Below, in pieces: positions 34,380 through 44,948 of a DNA stretch of 64,000 nt. Source of the DNA: Odobenus rosmarus divergens (lineage: Eukaryota; Chordata; Mammalia; Carnivora; Odobenidae); contig NW_004450483.1 of assembly GCF_000321225.1 (NCBI RefSeq), positions 336,347 through 400,346 of the forward strand, in the 5' to 3' direction. How positions within the stretch are numbered: position 1 is the stretch's first letter; each line of letters opens with the position of its first letter. The notes under the pieces were generated by a model. The model saw only the letters and a program-made list of their open reading frames with translations. It did no database searches and was not told the DNA's origin. The translations under genes and the position numbers were made by a program.

Positions 34380-34800
34380 AGTTAGATTGAAAAACATGAC
34401 CACAACGGTTTGCAGCCCTCCTATTAATTGGTAGAATCCATTTCCTCACACTTAATCTGGGCTGGCCTAGTGACTTGCTTTGACCGCAGAATGTAGCAGA
34501 AGTGATTTGCAAGTTCTGGATTCTAGGCCTCGAGAGGCCTGGTACCTTCCGCCTTTGCTACCTTGCAATGCTCTGTATAGAGCTGTGGGCTAGGTTACTG
34601 AACGGTTATGTGGCAAGAGGTCCAGCCAACAGCCGGCATCAGTGTGTCAGACATGTGAGTGATGCCATTGTGGACTCTTGAACCCAAGTAAAGCCTGCAG
34701 GTGACAACAGTGGCATGAATGATCCCAGGCGAGATTTGTAGAAAGAACCTAGCTGGGCCCAGCCAACCCACAGACTTATGAGAAATATTAACTTATTTTG
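34380..34800 (+). mobile_element. MLT1-type LTR (ERVL-MaLR)
   Basis: Sense MLT1-like LTR: CTGGGCTGGCCTAGTGACTT, AGAATGTAGCAGAAGTGAT, TAGGCCTCGAGAGGCCTGG, CAGACATGTGAGTGATGCC, ACTTATGAGAAATATT. It is an old solo LTR of a non-autonomous retrovirus-like element, with no internal genes. Confidence 0.65.
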
Positions 34801-34991
34801 AACTACTAGGTAAAAATGGTCCTACTTGTAACTTCTCTTATGGAGAAGTCTACAGAGCAGAGTTTATAGTTGGTTCTGTTCTCTCCCACCCTCCCCCCAT
34901 CCTCCATTGTTAATACACCTCTGTAGTTGGGTACCTAAGTGCCACACAATAATTATGGTAATTAAGGGGTTAGAGATAGGAGCTAATTTTT

Positions 34992-35165
34992 TAAAAAGAT
35001 TTTATATACTTATTTGAGAGCACAAGTAGGGGGGCAGCAGAGGGAGAGGGAGAAGCAGGCTCCCTGCTGAGCAGGGAGCCCAACATGGGGCTCAATCCCA
35101 GGACCCTGAGATCATGACCTGAGCCGAAGGCAGCTGCTTAACCGACTGAGCCACCCAGGCACCCC
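34992..35165 (-). mobile_element. SINEC
   Basis: Antisense SINE with the perfect duplication AGGAGCTAATTTTT (34978-34991 and 35166-35179). Confidence 0.93.
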
Positions 35166-35179
35166 AGGAGCTAATTTTT

Positions 35180-35894
35180 AAAAATGTCCTGTGCAAACCC
35201 TTTCCATTCGTCATCTTATATAATGAATGTAGAGCGAATATTCTCCCCAGTGCCACTCAGGAAATGGCAGAGTCAAGACTGGAGGCTGGAATTCTTAACT
35301 GTGTTGTTCTTTTCATTACCTCAGGCTCTCTGATTGCGTGTTTCTTCATTCTTGTTGAAGCTGATATTTTTTAACTTCTTCCTGTTGGTCCCTAGCAGGA
35401 GTAAGGCTATTGTTCTTGTAAACATTGCTCTGTTAATTTCTCCTTTCCTGGGTACTGTAAGGGAGAATGACCGTAGGACCATTGTCTTGATCTCTTACTG
35501 TTTTTCCCTCATAGGTATAGACCAAGATGATGTGGCAGGAAAAGGTTGGGGGGCTTGCACCCTAACTGCTGTACTGGGGGCAGAGAACAGTGGTGATGTT
35601 GGGGAATGGAAGGGCCCTTTGCAGTTGGGGACGAGTTTTAGAGGAGCTGGGGCATTTTTTCAGAAATACCCTGAATGTGTCCCTTTTCCAGGGCCTGATA
35701 CAATAACATCTAGTGGGCTCTGTGGCTTTCATGGTGAGATCTTACTAAAGAACACTTAGCCTGATAAATTAAGAGGAGGAAAGGTACTTGGCTATTCTAA
35801 GGTACCTACCTTTCCTTTTATATCATTTTTACATTTCTCTTATTTTGGAAAATGTGTGCAAGTAGAACTTTTTTTAAAACTTAGAAATAGTGTT
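35180..35894 (+). other. Intronic stretch, nothing recognised
   Basis: An ORF of 141 codons at 35334-35759 has no recognisable domain and no splice context. I treat it as chance. Confidence 0.5.
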
Positions 35895-35909
35895 ACATTC
35901 TGAGTAATT

Positions 35910-36094
35910 GTTTTTTCTTTTTATTGAAGTAGAGTTGACACACAGTGTCGCATTAGTTTCAGGTGTAGAGCATAGTGATTCCCCAAGTCTACATTATGTG
36001 GTGCTCACAAGTGTAGCTACCATCTCTCTACATACGATGCCGTTGATTGTATTCCCTATGCTGTAGCTTTCATCCCTGTGATTTATTCAGTCCA
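35910..36094 (-). mobile_element. L1 3'-end fragment, antisense, with TSD
   Basis: Reversed L1 3'UTR: TTTTTATTGAAGTAGAGTTG, ACACACAGTGTCGCATTAGT, TTCAGGTGTAGAGCATAGTG. It is bounded by ACATTCTGAGTAATT (35895-35909) and the same site at about 36096-36109, so it is a short 5'-truncated insertion. Confidence 0.85.
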
Positions 36095-36110
36095 ACATTC
36101 TGAGTAATTT

Positions 36111-36293
36111 ATTTTTTTCTTTAGAGAGGGAGGGAAGGGGAGGCGCAGAGGGAGAGGGAGATAGAGAATCCCAAGCCGACTCCCCCACTGAGCTTGGAGC
36201 CTGACGTGGGGCTCAATCTCACCACCCTGAGATCATGACCTGAGCTGAAATCAAGAGTCGGCTGCTTAACCAGCTGAGCCCCCCAGGCACCCC
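36111..36293 (-). mobile_element. SINEC at the same target site as the L1
   Basis: Antisense SINE ending GAGCCCCCCAGGCACCCC. The duplication CTGAGTAATTT (36100-36110 and 36294-36304) overlaps the L1's right target-site copy. Confidence 0.9.
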
Positions 36294-36304
36294 CTGAGTA
36301 ATTT

Positions 36305-36994
36305 CTAACGTTAGTACTGCTGTCAGGTAGTCACCTGTGTGATGCCACTCTCCTGAATGATGATTTCAGAACTGATGTGAGTAGGTGCTGTGCTGGTTTT
36401 GTAAGCTCTCTCTGGGTAAGGGCTGAGTCCTGTTTACACTTATGTCCCAGTGCCTTCCAGTAATGCCTTACACATAACAGACCTGGTTTTCATTTGGTCC
36501 AGCCACAGGTAACGTCTGGGACCTTAGGTTCCAGGTTAACTTTAGACCTGTTTCCTTGTTGCACTCTTCCCTTGGTAGAGAGCCTGGACAGGATGTGGGT
36601 GGAAGGAAGAGATTTTTACCTCCTCCTCTTGTTTGTATTCTGTTTTCTGTATTTTTAATATAACATTTTTATAATTCTGTTGCTATATGAAATTTTGCTT
36701 GTATTTTTGTTGGCTTAGAAAATTCCTGGGGGGTGTACAGGGAGAAGGACACATATTTATTTACCTGGATCGCTAAAAATATCACAGGAAGCTAGGGACA
36801 TTATTTGCTTTTAGGCAGGGAAACAAGGCGACTTGGGGCAGGAGTGGGAGGGAGATTCTGCACTTTTGTACCTCGTGAACTGGGACCATGTGATTGATAT
36901 TCCCTGAAGGCCTTTAAAAGCAGAGATGGAGAAAATGCTCAAGAGCATCAGAAAAAGGTACCCTAAAAATCCAGTTTAGTAAAAATAAATATAT
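36305..36994 (+). other. Intronic stretch, nothing recognised
   Basis: Unassigned sequence without exon or clear repeat. Confidence 0.5.
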
Positions 36995-37008
36995 GAGAGG
37001 ATTATCAG

Positions 37009-37198
37009 GGGCACCTGGGTGGCTCAGTCGGTTAAGCATCTGCCTTAGGCTCAGGTCGTGATCCCAGGGTCCGGGAACTCAGCCCCGCATCAGGCTCCCT
37101 GTTCAGTGGAGATCCTGCTTCTCCCTCTCTGCTGCAGCTCCCCCTGCTTGTGCTCTCTGCCTCTGTCAAATAAATAAATAAAATTAAAAAAAAAAAAA
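37009..37198 (+). mobile_element. SINEC
   Basis: Sense SINE (GGGCACCTGGGTGGCTCAG ... AAATAAATAAATAAAATT). The flanks GAGGATTATCAG and GAGTATTATCAG form the duplication. Confidence 0.92.
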
Positions 37199-37231
37199 AG
37201 AGTATTATCAGTTACTTTCTTTCTTTCTTTA

Positions 37232-37405
37232 AATTTTTTTTTTTAAGATTTTATTTATTTGACAGAGCACAAGCAGAGGGAGAGAGAGGGAGAAGCAGGC
37301 TCCCTGCTGAGCAGGGAGCCCAACGCAGGACTTGATCCCAGGACCCTGGGATCATGACCTGGGCTAAAGGCAGCCGCTTAACCGACTGAGCCACCCAGGT
37401 GTCCC
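37232..37405 (-). mobile_element. SINEC
   Basis: Antisense SINE 33 bp after the sense copy at 37009-37198. It ends GAGCCACCCAGGTGTCCC. The two form an inverted pair. Confidence 0.9.
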
Positions 37406-37779
37406 TTTTTTTTTTTAATTTAGGGAGAAAAGGAGAAAAGAGAGAACCCATTCTGCTTAATGCATAGCGGCTTCCAGTATCTTTCATTCTGTGGGTTTTG
37501 TACATAGGAATTTGTGACCTACTTTTGAGTATGTTAAGCCTTTATTGCATAGTTACCTTCAAGAAACATATACTTTTATTTGTTAGAAATTTTAGACAAT
37601 TCTAATCAAAGGGGAGCTTTTTTATATAATACATATTTTAAAAATTACTGTAGAGACTTGAATGAATGGGATCATTCCTCTCCTAGCAATGGAGACTTTG
37701 TTCTCTTGCCTGTTGCTTCCTACCTGAGCATGAAGTCTGACCTCCTTTCCCTGAGTGATAGCAGAACTAGGCCAGACTT

Positions 37780-37976
37780 TTTTTTTTTTTTTGAAGATTT
37801 TATTTATTTATTTGACAGAGAGAGACACAGAGGGAACACAAGCAGGGGGAGTGGGGGAGGGAGAAGCAGATTCCCCCCTGAGCAGGGAGCTCGATGCTGC
37901 ACTCCATCCCAGGACCCTGGGATCATGACCTGAGCCAAAGGCAGACGCTTAATGACTGAGCCACCCAGGCGCCCTG
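37780..37976 (-). mobile_element. SINEC
   Basis: Near-consensus antisense SINE with the duplication GGCCAGACTT (37770-37779 and 37977-37986). Confidence 0.93.
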
Positions 37977-38024
37977 GGCCAGACTTACAATCACAAGTGC
38001 TTGAAGGTGGGGAAAGGAAACTAA

Positions 38025-38200
38025 CTGGCCATGTGGCCTTGGAAAATTACTTACCTCAGTTTCTTTATCTGTAAAATAGGGATTTCAATACCTACTTTAT
38101 ACAGTTGGTTGGAGAATTAAAGATAATGTATATAAATAATCTAGAATGGAACTTGACACCTCAAGTAGATGCTTAAAAACTGTATGATTATTATTGGTTA
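38025..38200 (+). repeat. MIR
   Basis: Sense MIR: CATGTGGCCTTGGAAAATTA, CTTACCTCAGTTTCTTTATC, TGTAAAATAGGGATTTCAAT, ACCTACTTTATACAG. Confidence 0.85.
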
Positions 38201-38290
38201 ACGTCTGTTGATTTTAGGCCCCTTGAAGGAGTAAAGGATGGGAGATTCTTTTCACTGAGAATGAAAGATGTTTTGGGGAAGGCGGAGTAC

Positions 38291-38769
38291 ATCTGTTATC
38301 TGTCGGTGTATAACAAACTACTGCAGACTTAGTGGCATAAAACAACAATGAAATATTATTTCTCATAATTCTGTGGTTTGTCTGGGTAGTTTTTTTTTTG
38401 CTTGTCTCCTTAGACTTATTTGTGTAGCTGCAGTCAGATGATGACTGAAAGGGCTAAGTGGTCCCCAGTGGACTCACTCACAAGTCCGGCAGTGCTTCTG
38501 GCTGCTGGTTGGGGCGTGTTGGTTCTCTTCCACATGGCCTCTCCAGTTCCAGAAACTTCCTCACCGCATGGCAGGCCCAGGGTGGCATTCTAAGAGGGTG
38601 AGCCGCAGTGCTTGCCTATCAAATCTCTGCTTTCTTTTGCAGTTGCTGACTTGCCACTGGCCAAAGCAGGTCACAGGGCCAACCTCGGGTCACTGTGGGA
38701 GGGGACTAAGGCCCCACCTTGGTGGGGGAAAAGAAACCAAGAATTTGTGGTCATTTTTAATCCACCACA
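38291..38769 (-). mobile_element. MLT1-type LTR, antisense
   Basis: It begins ATCTGTTATCTGTCGGTGTA followed by TAACAAACTACTGCAGACTT and AGTGGCATAAAACAACAATG, the reversed MLT1 3' end. It runs through CACATGGCCTCTCCAGTTCC and CACTGGCCAAAGCAGGTCAC to TTAATCCACCACA. It is a solo LTR without internal genes. Confidence 0.75.
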
Positions 38770-40242
38770 AACCCACCCTTGTTTGATTTGCTTCTTGGGC
38801 CAATATTGGGCCAAGAAAGAAAAGGTTCTGTTAGTTTCTCCAGTTTTCCTGTATCACTGATGCCTTCTTTAGACCAACATAGGAGCTGATTAAGGAACTG
38901 GGGATATTTTGTTTGGACTAAAAATTGGAATGAAGGGTAATAGCTGCTTTTATGTACTTGAAAATCCTTCTTACGAAGGAGGGACCAGCTCCAGGATATG
39001 GAAGTGACTGGAAAGCAGCTATCTCCTCTGCCATGTGAGATAGTGGGTCTTCTCGAATGCTGTCCTGCCCCCAGCCCCTACCCCCAGATGGGTAATCGTG
39101 TGTCAGAGTCTTTTGAAGGAGATGTTCCGCATTGAATGACTTGACTTAAATTATTCCTGTTAGTGTCAGAAGTCTCTGATTCTGGAACTCAGGAAGTGCA
39201 CTGTGCTCTTTATCCTGAGGGTAGGGATGGATGAGGTGATGTTAGAAAGGGGAAGAATTCCTCTGCACAGACTTGTAATTTTATTTGATGTATAAGTTCA
39301 TATTTACTTGCTAGAACCCCTGAGAGTTGGGATTGACTGTTGCTGTGAGGAACAGTTCTATTTAGTACAGAGTCAGGGAGCTGCATCTTGAAGACAGGTT
39401 TTCTGTGAGTCTTCTTAGGTTAGAATGAAAAGAATCAAGAGAAGAAATTGAAGTTAGAAATAGATGTGTATAATTGCTCCAGCAGCCATAGATTAACTGT
39501 TCAGCTTACTGAGTTTATCTAATGAAAACAATTTTGGTATAACTTTCCCGTAACATGATCTTGAGATCTCCTGATTTTATATATAACATAATACCAGGTC
39601 CAAATGGTGCTGTTGTCAGCTGAGAATACTGTCCATAAGCGATCAGCGTGTGGGCCTGTTCCCATTTCTCCCTCTCATCACCCTGTCTTCTTTGTTGGAG
39701 GGAGAAGGAGGAGGCAGGGATCATCATTCATTCTGTTGTCAAGCTACTGAGCAAGAGGTTTGATGGAGGTGCTGTCTTTGGTCTATGTTACCAGGCCGGC
39801 CACTTTGGTCAATGGTGTTTCTATGGAGCCTGCCCCATTTCCAGCACTGGGTTTTTTTTTTTTTTTTTTAGAAAACTCAGAGTAAGGCAATAAGCTACAG
39901 TACCTCCAGTGATTCACACGCAGAGTGGTGTTAAGTTTTCGGTGGGAAGCAAAATTTAAGCTACAAATAAATATGCTAGCTGAAGCAGAAGATTGCTTTC
40001 CTGACTGGCTCATTTACAAGCTGGAAAGTTGTGAAAAACATCAACCTACCAACTGTATAGCTCATTGGCTCTTTGCTTTGGGCTTCCATGTTCTTCCTGG
40101 TAAAAATAATAATTATGTTATTCAGATATGGTTGCCAAGCGTTCATGCTTCTCACTCCACTTGTGATTATAAATGATTCTGCAGCGCAAATTGCTTTGTC
40201 TTTGATTTAATGTTTCATAACATTTGGAAGTTACGTTATCTG
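38770..40242 (+). other. Distal intron 1, few repeats
   Basis: No SINE or LINE occurs in the 1.4 kb before exon 2. There is a T17-type tract at 39851-39869. 39880-40240 is an AT-rich unique block with possible regulatory character, but conservation cannot be judged here. Confidence 0.45.
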
Positions 40243-40273
40243 TGCTGATTTGTCGTTCTCTTTCCCTTTTCAG
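40243..40273 (+). promoter_or_regulatory. CLASP1: Branch point, polypyrimidine tract and acceptor of CLASP1 exon 2
   Basis: A branch-like TGCTGAT (about 40243-40249) is followed by a TC-rich run and TTTTCAG (AG at 40272-40273). Spacing of about 25 nt is normal for a U2-type intron. Confidence 0.8.
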
Positions 40274-40274
40274 A

Positions 40275-40286
40275 ATGGACTGCTGA
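40275..40286 (+). other. uORF1 in CLASP1 leader (3 codons)
   Basis: ATG-GAC-TGC-TGA starts one base after the splice junction. Its -3 context depends on the exon 1 end. A minimal uORF like this can reduce scanning to the main start. Confidence 0.6.
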
Positions 40287-40289
40287 ATT

Positions 40290-40361
40290 ATGAAGAATTT
40301 CAGACCCAGTAGTAGAACCTCACTTGGCCACTCACTCCTTTATCTTCTACTGGTTATTTAA
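40290..40361 (+). other. uORF2 in CLASP1 leader (23 codons)
   Basis: The ATG at 40290 has A at -3 and A at +4, an adequate context. It encodes a 23-residue peptide with a hydrophobic end (SLLYLLLVI) and stops at TAA 40359-40361. Whether it is translated is unknown. Confidence 0.6.
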
Positions 40362-40402
40362 ATTGGACTTTTAATATCCTACCAGCTGCTCTTCAGACAC
40401 AC

Positions 40403-40528
40403 ATGGTGCATTGTTGCCATTCCCCGGATTGCATCTTTGAAACACAGGCTCTTAGTAGATTTCAGCGAACAAAGAGGCAACCTCCTGGGTACATTTACTG
40501 GGAGGGTGTCACCCTGACTGCCCTCTAG
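40403..40528 (+). other. uORF3 in CLASP1 leader (41 codons)
   Basis: The ATG at 40403 has C at -3 and G at +4. It is in the same frame as the main start and stops at TAG 40526-40528, 30 nt before the CLASP1 ATG. That short distance would limit re-initiation at the main start. Confidence 0.6.
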
Positions 40529-40558
40529 CTTCTGCCGGATCTGGATTTGAATTCCACC

Positions 40559-40753
40559 ATGGAGCCTCGCATGGAGTCCTGCCTGGCACAGGTGTTGCAG
40601 AAGGATGTGGGGAAACGACTGCAGGTTGGCCAAGAACTTATAGACTATTTCTCAGACAAACAGAAGTCTGCTGACCTTGAACATGACCAGACCATGTTAG
40701 ATAAACTTGTGGATGGGCTTGCTACCTCTTGGGTGAACTCTAGCAATTACAAG
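40559..40753 (+). CDS. CLASP1: CLIP-associating protein 1, first coding exon (partial)
   Basis: CLASP1 is a microtubule plus-end tracking protein. It binds tubulin through TOG domains, promotes rescue and pausing, and works at the cell cortex, Golgi and kinetochores. This exon encodes 65 residues starting MEPRMESCLAQVLQ and ending SWVNSSNYK. They match my recollection of the N-terminus of mammalian CLASP1 and form the first helices of the TOG1 domain, a few percent of a protein of about 1,540 residues. The paralogue CLASP2 reads differently here (it has SSNYR and an unlike middle part), so CLASP1 is favoured. The start is the ATG at 40559 in CCACCATGG, an optimal Kozak context. The frame opens four codons earlier only at a TTG, which I do not use. 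Splicing is phase 0 at GTAAGC. There is no stop or damage in the exon. Confidence 0.93.
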
Positions 40754-40759
40754 GTAAGC

Positions 40760-42635
40760 TGTGCTTTAGAAGGCACTGGTGTAGGTGGCTGGGTTGCCTC
40801 GGTGGGTCAGAATTCGTCCTTAGAAAAAAGACTCGTTTGGGAGCAGTCAGCACAATTCCTTGGCTTCCAGTAAGACACTTACGTAGGCTGTGGCATTTGG
40901 ATGTTTTATCCTGGAGCAAGTAGGGTTTTCTTTAATTTTTTGGGGGATCAAAAAATCCTTATGCTTTAGTACTTTGAGAGAAGGCCAAGTGAGCAGGATA
41001 AAGAGAGGCTTTTATGTTGGAAAGTTTACGATCATTTGCAGCCTTGAAGTTAAAGTGAATGTTCTATCTTGCACTGAAAGGGTCATGAGACTTTGGTGAG
41101 TGGCCCTTCACGAATAGCAGATGTCTTCACTGATTTCCTGTGGGGAATGGAATTGGCGATAGCATGTGGAGCATTTTACCTTCAGGTCATTGTTTTGAAG
41201 TTGGCCTAGGTACCTGGCTAGAAATAGTATGGGTTGCCAAGGACTCTTCTGTGACTTGTATGTAATGGCCTGGAGGATATCCTTCAAGTTCTAAAGATTG
41301 AGGTGGGCATGTGCCTTTGGTGGGTAGGGGGTGCAGGCAGGGATCCCAAGACCCAAATGAGTTGTGAAGGTTGACCATTTTACCATTCAAGGATTGAGCT
41401 TTTGTGACTAAAAACTGGACTGGACTTGTACTGCAGAGGTGTCATTCTGTCTACCTGTCCCCTTCCCCTCTCTTTTAGTTTGCCAAGGGAGTGGCCCCTT
41501 TGGGTCAAGATTGGGATGGAAGAGTAGGGCATCTGTATGACTCCTAATAGGTGCTGTAGACATTGAGAAAGGGGCTCACAGGAAACAGAATCTTTTGTGC
41601 TTTTTTATTGGCTCAGTCTTCTGAGATTGGTTTGGACTTGGAAACTGGTGCGTGTAGGATTTTTTTTGTTTGCTCTAGCATAGACTTGTTTTCCAAATTC
41701 ATTAAACCTTGGTCTCATCTAAGAGTCAGCAGGCTTTATACTCATTAAGGATGTTACCTAGGACCCTGATATTTTACTTACAATTGCATATAAAATTTAT
41801 CCTGTCTTTGAAGGCTGAGCTTAATTTTTGTTTCATTCATCTATTTATTTATTTAGCTGCAGATGACAAGTGCTGCTTATGTGCTTGGCCTTGGTGCTGG
41901 GTGATGGGAATGTTACAGACAGGGGAGGTGGTAGAGGGTCTGGTCGCTCCATTTTTGGGGGCTGTAAAGTCACTTCGTCTGGGTTGGAATCCCAGTTCCA
42001 CCACTCTGGGTGCACATTGCGATGTTTTTGCCTGAGAGTAACTGAGGACTGACTTATTGGCTTCAAACTGCTATCAGGAGATTGAGTGATTTTCTTTCAG
42101 AGTTTAAGAAGTCTGCAGTAGCTAAGGCAGTGTCCAGGGAAGAATGTCTGCTTGTGTCTTTTACTTGTAGGGAAACCTTTGTCAGAAGCTCCCCGGCAGA
42201 CCTTTGTACATCAGATTGGCCAGAATGGCTTTGCATGGCCACCCCAGCATCACTGGAAAATAGATAGGTGTCCATGATTGTTTTCCACCATCATGCTTGA
42301 CCTCCTGATCTCAAGAAGACTCCAGCCTCCTTTGAGTGAAACATATGGCTGTGTGAAGGAGGGGGGATATTTGAATACTGTCAGACTCCTCTCAACAAAT
42401 ACTGGTTCCATGAGTGAATAAGTACTCCCTAAGCATCCAGTCCAGTAAGGGCAGATAATGAAACAAAGAGCTCTACTCCAACCATAATGTGCAACTGTGC
42501 AACATCAGACCTTTGAGCAATATCAGACTTCTGTTAATATATAAAACTCATGCTTTATATATTATGGGTTGAAGGAGAAAGTTAGGGATGGGACTGAGGT
42601 AGTAGGGATGTTAAATAGGTAACCCAGAGAGTCTG
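40760..42635 (+). other. Proximal intron 2, no clear repeats
   Basis: Almost 1.9 kb without a SINE or LINE. 41815-41905 and 41940-42050 have MIR-like phrases but are too diverged to call. There is no second coding exon. Confidence 0.5.
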
Positions 42636-42639
42636 CTGT

Positions 42640-43525
42640 ACTGTGTGAGCTCTCTTAACCTCTCCTGGCTTCGGGCTTTAGTTCCCTCATCTACAGTGTT
42701 GGGATAACTGAGTTATTATGAGTACTAAATGTGACAGTGTATGTTGGTGGGAATGCAAACTGGTACAGCCACTCTGGAAAACAGTATGGAGGTTCCTCAA
42801 GAAGCTGAAAATAGAGCTACCCTACAACCCAGCAATTGCACTACTAGGGATTTACCCCAAAGATGCAAATGTAGTGATCCGAAGGGGCACCTGCACCCCG
42901 GTGTTTGTAATAGTGATGTCCACAATAGCCAAACTATGGAAAGAGCCCAGATGTCCATCGACAAATGAATCGATAAAGAAGATGTGGTATATATACACAC
43001 AATGGAATACTACTCAGCCATGAACAAAATTGAAATCTTGCCATTTGCAATGACATGGATGGAACTAGAGGGTGTTACGTTAAGTGAAATAAGTCAATCA
43101 GAGAAAGACAATTGTTATATGATTTCACAAATATGTGGAATTTAAGAAACAAAACAGAGGAGCATAGGGGAAGAGAGAGAAAAATAAAACAAGACAAAAT
43201 CAGAGAGGGAGACAAACCCAAAAGAGACTCTTAATCATAGGAAACAAAATGAGGGTTGCTGGAGGGGAGGAAGGTGGGGGGTGGAGTAACTGGGTTATGG
43301 GCATTAAGGAGGGCACGTGATGTAATGAGCACTGGATATAAGACTGATGAGTCACTGACCTCTATCTTTGAAACCAATAATACACTATATGTTAATTAAT
43401 TGAATTTAAATAAAAAATAAAGTGCATATCTAAACAACAACAACAAAAAATAAATGAGACGGTGTATCAAGTTGTCCCATGTCTGCCGCATAGCAAGCAC
43501 TGGGATATTAGTGGTGGTTATTAAG
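42640..43525 (+). repeat. MIR, split by an L1 insertion
   Basis: The left part has AACCTCTCCTGGCTTCGGGC and CCCTCATCTACAGTGTTGGG. The right part (43452-43525) has AAATGAGACGGTGTATCAAG and GCATAGCAAGCACTGGGATA. Joined, they read as one sense MIR. The break is the L1 at 42743-43451. Confidence 0.8.
42743..43451 (+). mobile_element. 5'-truncated carnivore L1 with target-site duplication
   Basis: The end of ORF2 is readable as [15 protein letters not shown] and 'PSNESIKKMWYIYTQWN' frames. It continues through the typical carnivore L1 3'UTR (AGAAAGACAATTGTTATATG, GACTCTTAATCATAGGAAAC, CACTATATGTTAATTAATTG) to an A-rich end. The flanks AAATGTGACAGTGTAT (42727-42742) and AAATGAGACGGTGTAT (43452-43467) are the 16-bp duplication, 14 of 16 identical. 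Confidence 0.93.
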
Positions 43526-44196
43526 ACTGGTTCCTGTCTTCCAGGAGCTCCTAGTACAGGGGGAGTGGGGAGGGAGAGCACTGATCAGCAAGCCAAGGGT
43601 TACAGTATAGTATAGTGGGAGCAGTAGCAGAGACCCACAGAATTGGGTGGGAAGCCAGAAGAACATGACAACACTGCCTGGAGGAATCCAAGGTTTGAAG
43701 GTTGGGTAGTTTTTTTCAGAATAGCATTTTCAGGGTCACAAAAGTGTGAAAAATTAAAATTTGACCCTTCTCAAAGTAACTTATAAGGAAGACAGCTTGG
43801 TGTGAAGGAGAAGTCAGGAAGACAGGGTTTACTACCGAGTTGCATGTGATCATGGACGAGTCACTTCACCTGTCTGCAATGCTGGTGTTGGGCCAGGTCA
43901 TCCCTTGAGAGCCTCCAAGCTCTAATATCTTACACAGCTTCATACCGATGGCTTTACGGTCCGGGCCATGTCAGATGGTTCTAATGTTACACAGTACTGA
44001 GCACCCCCTTTCTTTATAAGCTCTCTCAGTGTGGTGACACCGAGCCCTCTGCATGCCTGGAGCCCGGATCCTGGAACATAGAAGGTGCTCAATGAATACT
44101 GGTTGCATGAGTGAACTCAGGAGCTTAGACTGTTGGGCAAGTAGTCCTGGTAGCTTTACCAAAATCTGAAAACTTACCTTTTTGTCCCCTCTCCTT
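43526..44196 (+). other. Intronic stretch with a MIR-like patch
   Basis: 43790-43930 resembles sense MIR (GCATGTGATCATGGACGAGT, CACTTCACCTGTCTG). Nothing else is recognised. Confidence 0.45.
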
Positions 44197-44390
44197 TTTT
44201 TTTTTTTTTAAAGATTTTTAAAATTCATTTGAGAGAGAAAGCACAAGCAGGGGGAGCAGCAGAGGGAGAAGGAGAAGCAGACTCCGTGCTGAGCAGGGAG
44301 CCTGACGTGGGGCTAGATCCAGGACCCTGAGATCAGGACCTGAGCCGATCATGAGTAATTGCTTAACCGACTGAGCCACCCAGGCGCTCC
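44197..44390 (-). mobile_element. SINEC
   Basis: Antisense SINE: poly-T, AAAGATTTTTAAAATTCATT, AAGCACAAGCAGGGGGAG, ending GAGCCACCCAGGCGCTCC. Confidence 0.92.
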
Positions 44391-44397
44391 AAAGGTT

Positions 44398-44768
44398 ATG
44401 CAATTTCTAATTTTGACATATACTCCCAAATTGTTCTACACAAAGGTTGCTCTACTCTATGCATGAATGTATGAGTGCTGGTTCCCTATATATTTTCAGA
44501 TGCTGGGTATTATCAAAGTCTTTCATTTTTGCCAAAATAATAGTATAAAAGCGTATCTTTTTAATTTTTGTTTCTCTTTAATTTTGGGTGAAATGTACAT
44601 TTTTTGTTTACTAACCACTTGTATTTTTTTCCTGTCAACTGCTTATATCCTTTGTCCATTTTTCTATGTTTTGGTGTTAATTTGTACAGTCCGTTTCTGT
44701 ATTATGGAAATCAGCTTGTCATATGTGCCATTTGCCTTTTGTCTTTGTGGATTGTTCTATTTTTATTT
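44398..44768 (-). mobile_element. L1M fragment, antisense
   Basis: Reversed L1M: CTGGGTATTATCAAAGTCTT, TCATTTTTGCCAAAATAATA, TTAATTTTTGTTTCTCTTTA, TTATATCCTTTGTCCATTTT, GCTTGTCATATGTGCC. It is interrupted on the right by a SINE. Confidence 0.75.
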
Positions 44769-44948
44769 TTTCAAGATGTATTTATTTATTTGCTAGAGCA
44801 CAAGCAGGGGGAATGGCAGGCAGAGGGAGACGGAGAAGCAGGCTTCCCGCTGAGCAGCGAGCCTGACATGGGGCTTGATCCCAGGACCCTGAGATCATGA
44901 CCTGAGCTGAAGGTAGTCCCTTAACTGACTGAGCCACCCAGGGGTGCC
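44769..44948 (-). mobile_element. SINEC
   Basis: Antisense SINE (AAGATGTATTTATTTATTTG, GGGGGAATGGCAGGCAGAGG, ending GAGCCACCCAGGGGTGCC). Confidence 0.9.

Larger units (their letters stand above)
9323..40273 (+). other. CLASP1: CLASP1 intron 1 (inferred)
   Basis: This runs from the inferred donor at 9323 to the acceptor AG at 40272-40273. It is about 31 kb and filled mainly with repeats listed separately. No additional coding exon was recognised in it. Confidence 0.5.
40274..40753 (+). other. CLASP1: CLASP1 exon 2 (5'UTR plus start of coding)
   Basis: The exon is bounded by the acceptor TTTTCAG|AATGG and the donor AAG|GTAAGC. It is 480 nt long: 285 nt of leader with three short upstream ORFs (starts 40275, 40290, 40403) and 195 nt of coding sequence. 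No exon matching the next CLASP1 residues is recognised downstream. Confidence 0.88.

Noticed and set aside
35334..35759. 141-codon ORF
   Set aside because: No domain, no codon-level signature and no splice context. Likely chance in intronic DNA.
40547..40558. In-frame extension of CLASP1 upstream of the ATG
   Set aside because: The frame opens at a TTG giving four more residues. The ATG at 40559 has an optimal context and matches the known N-terminus.
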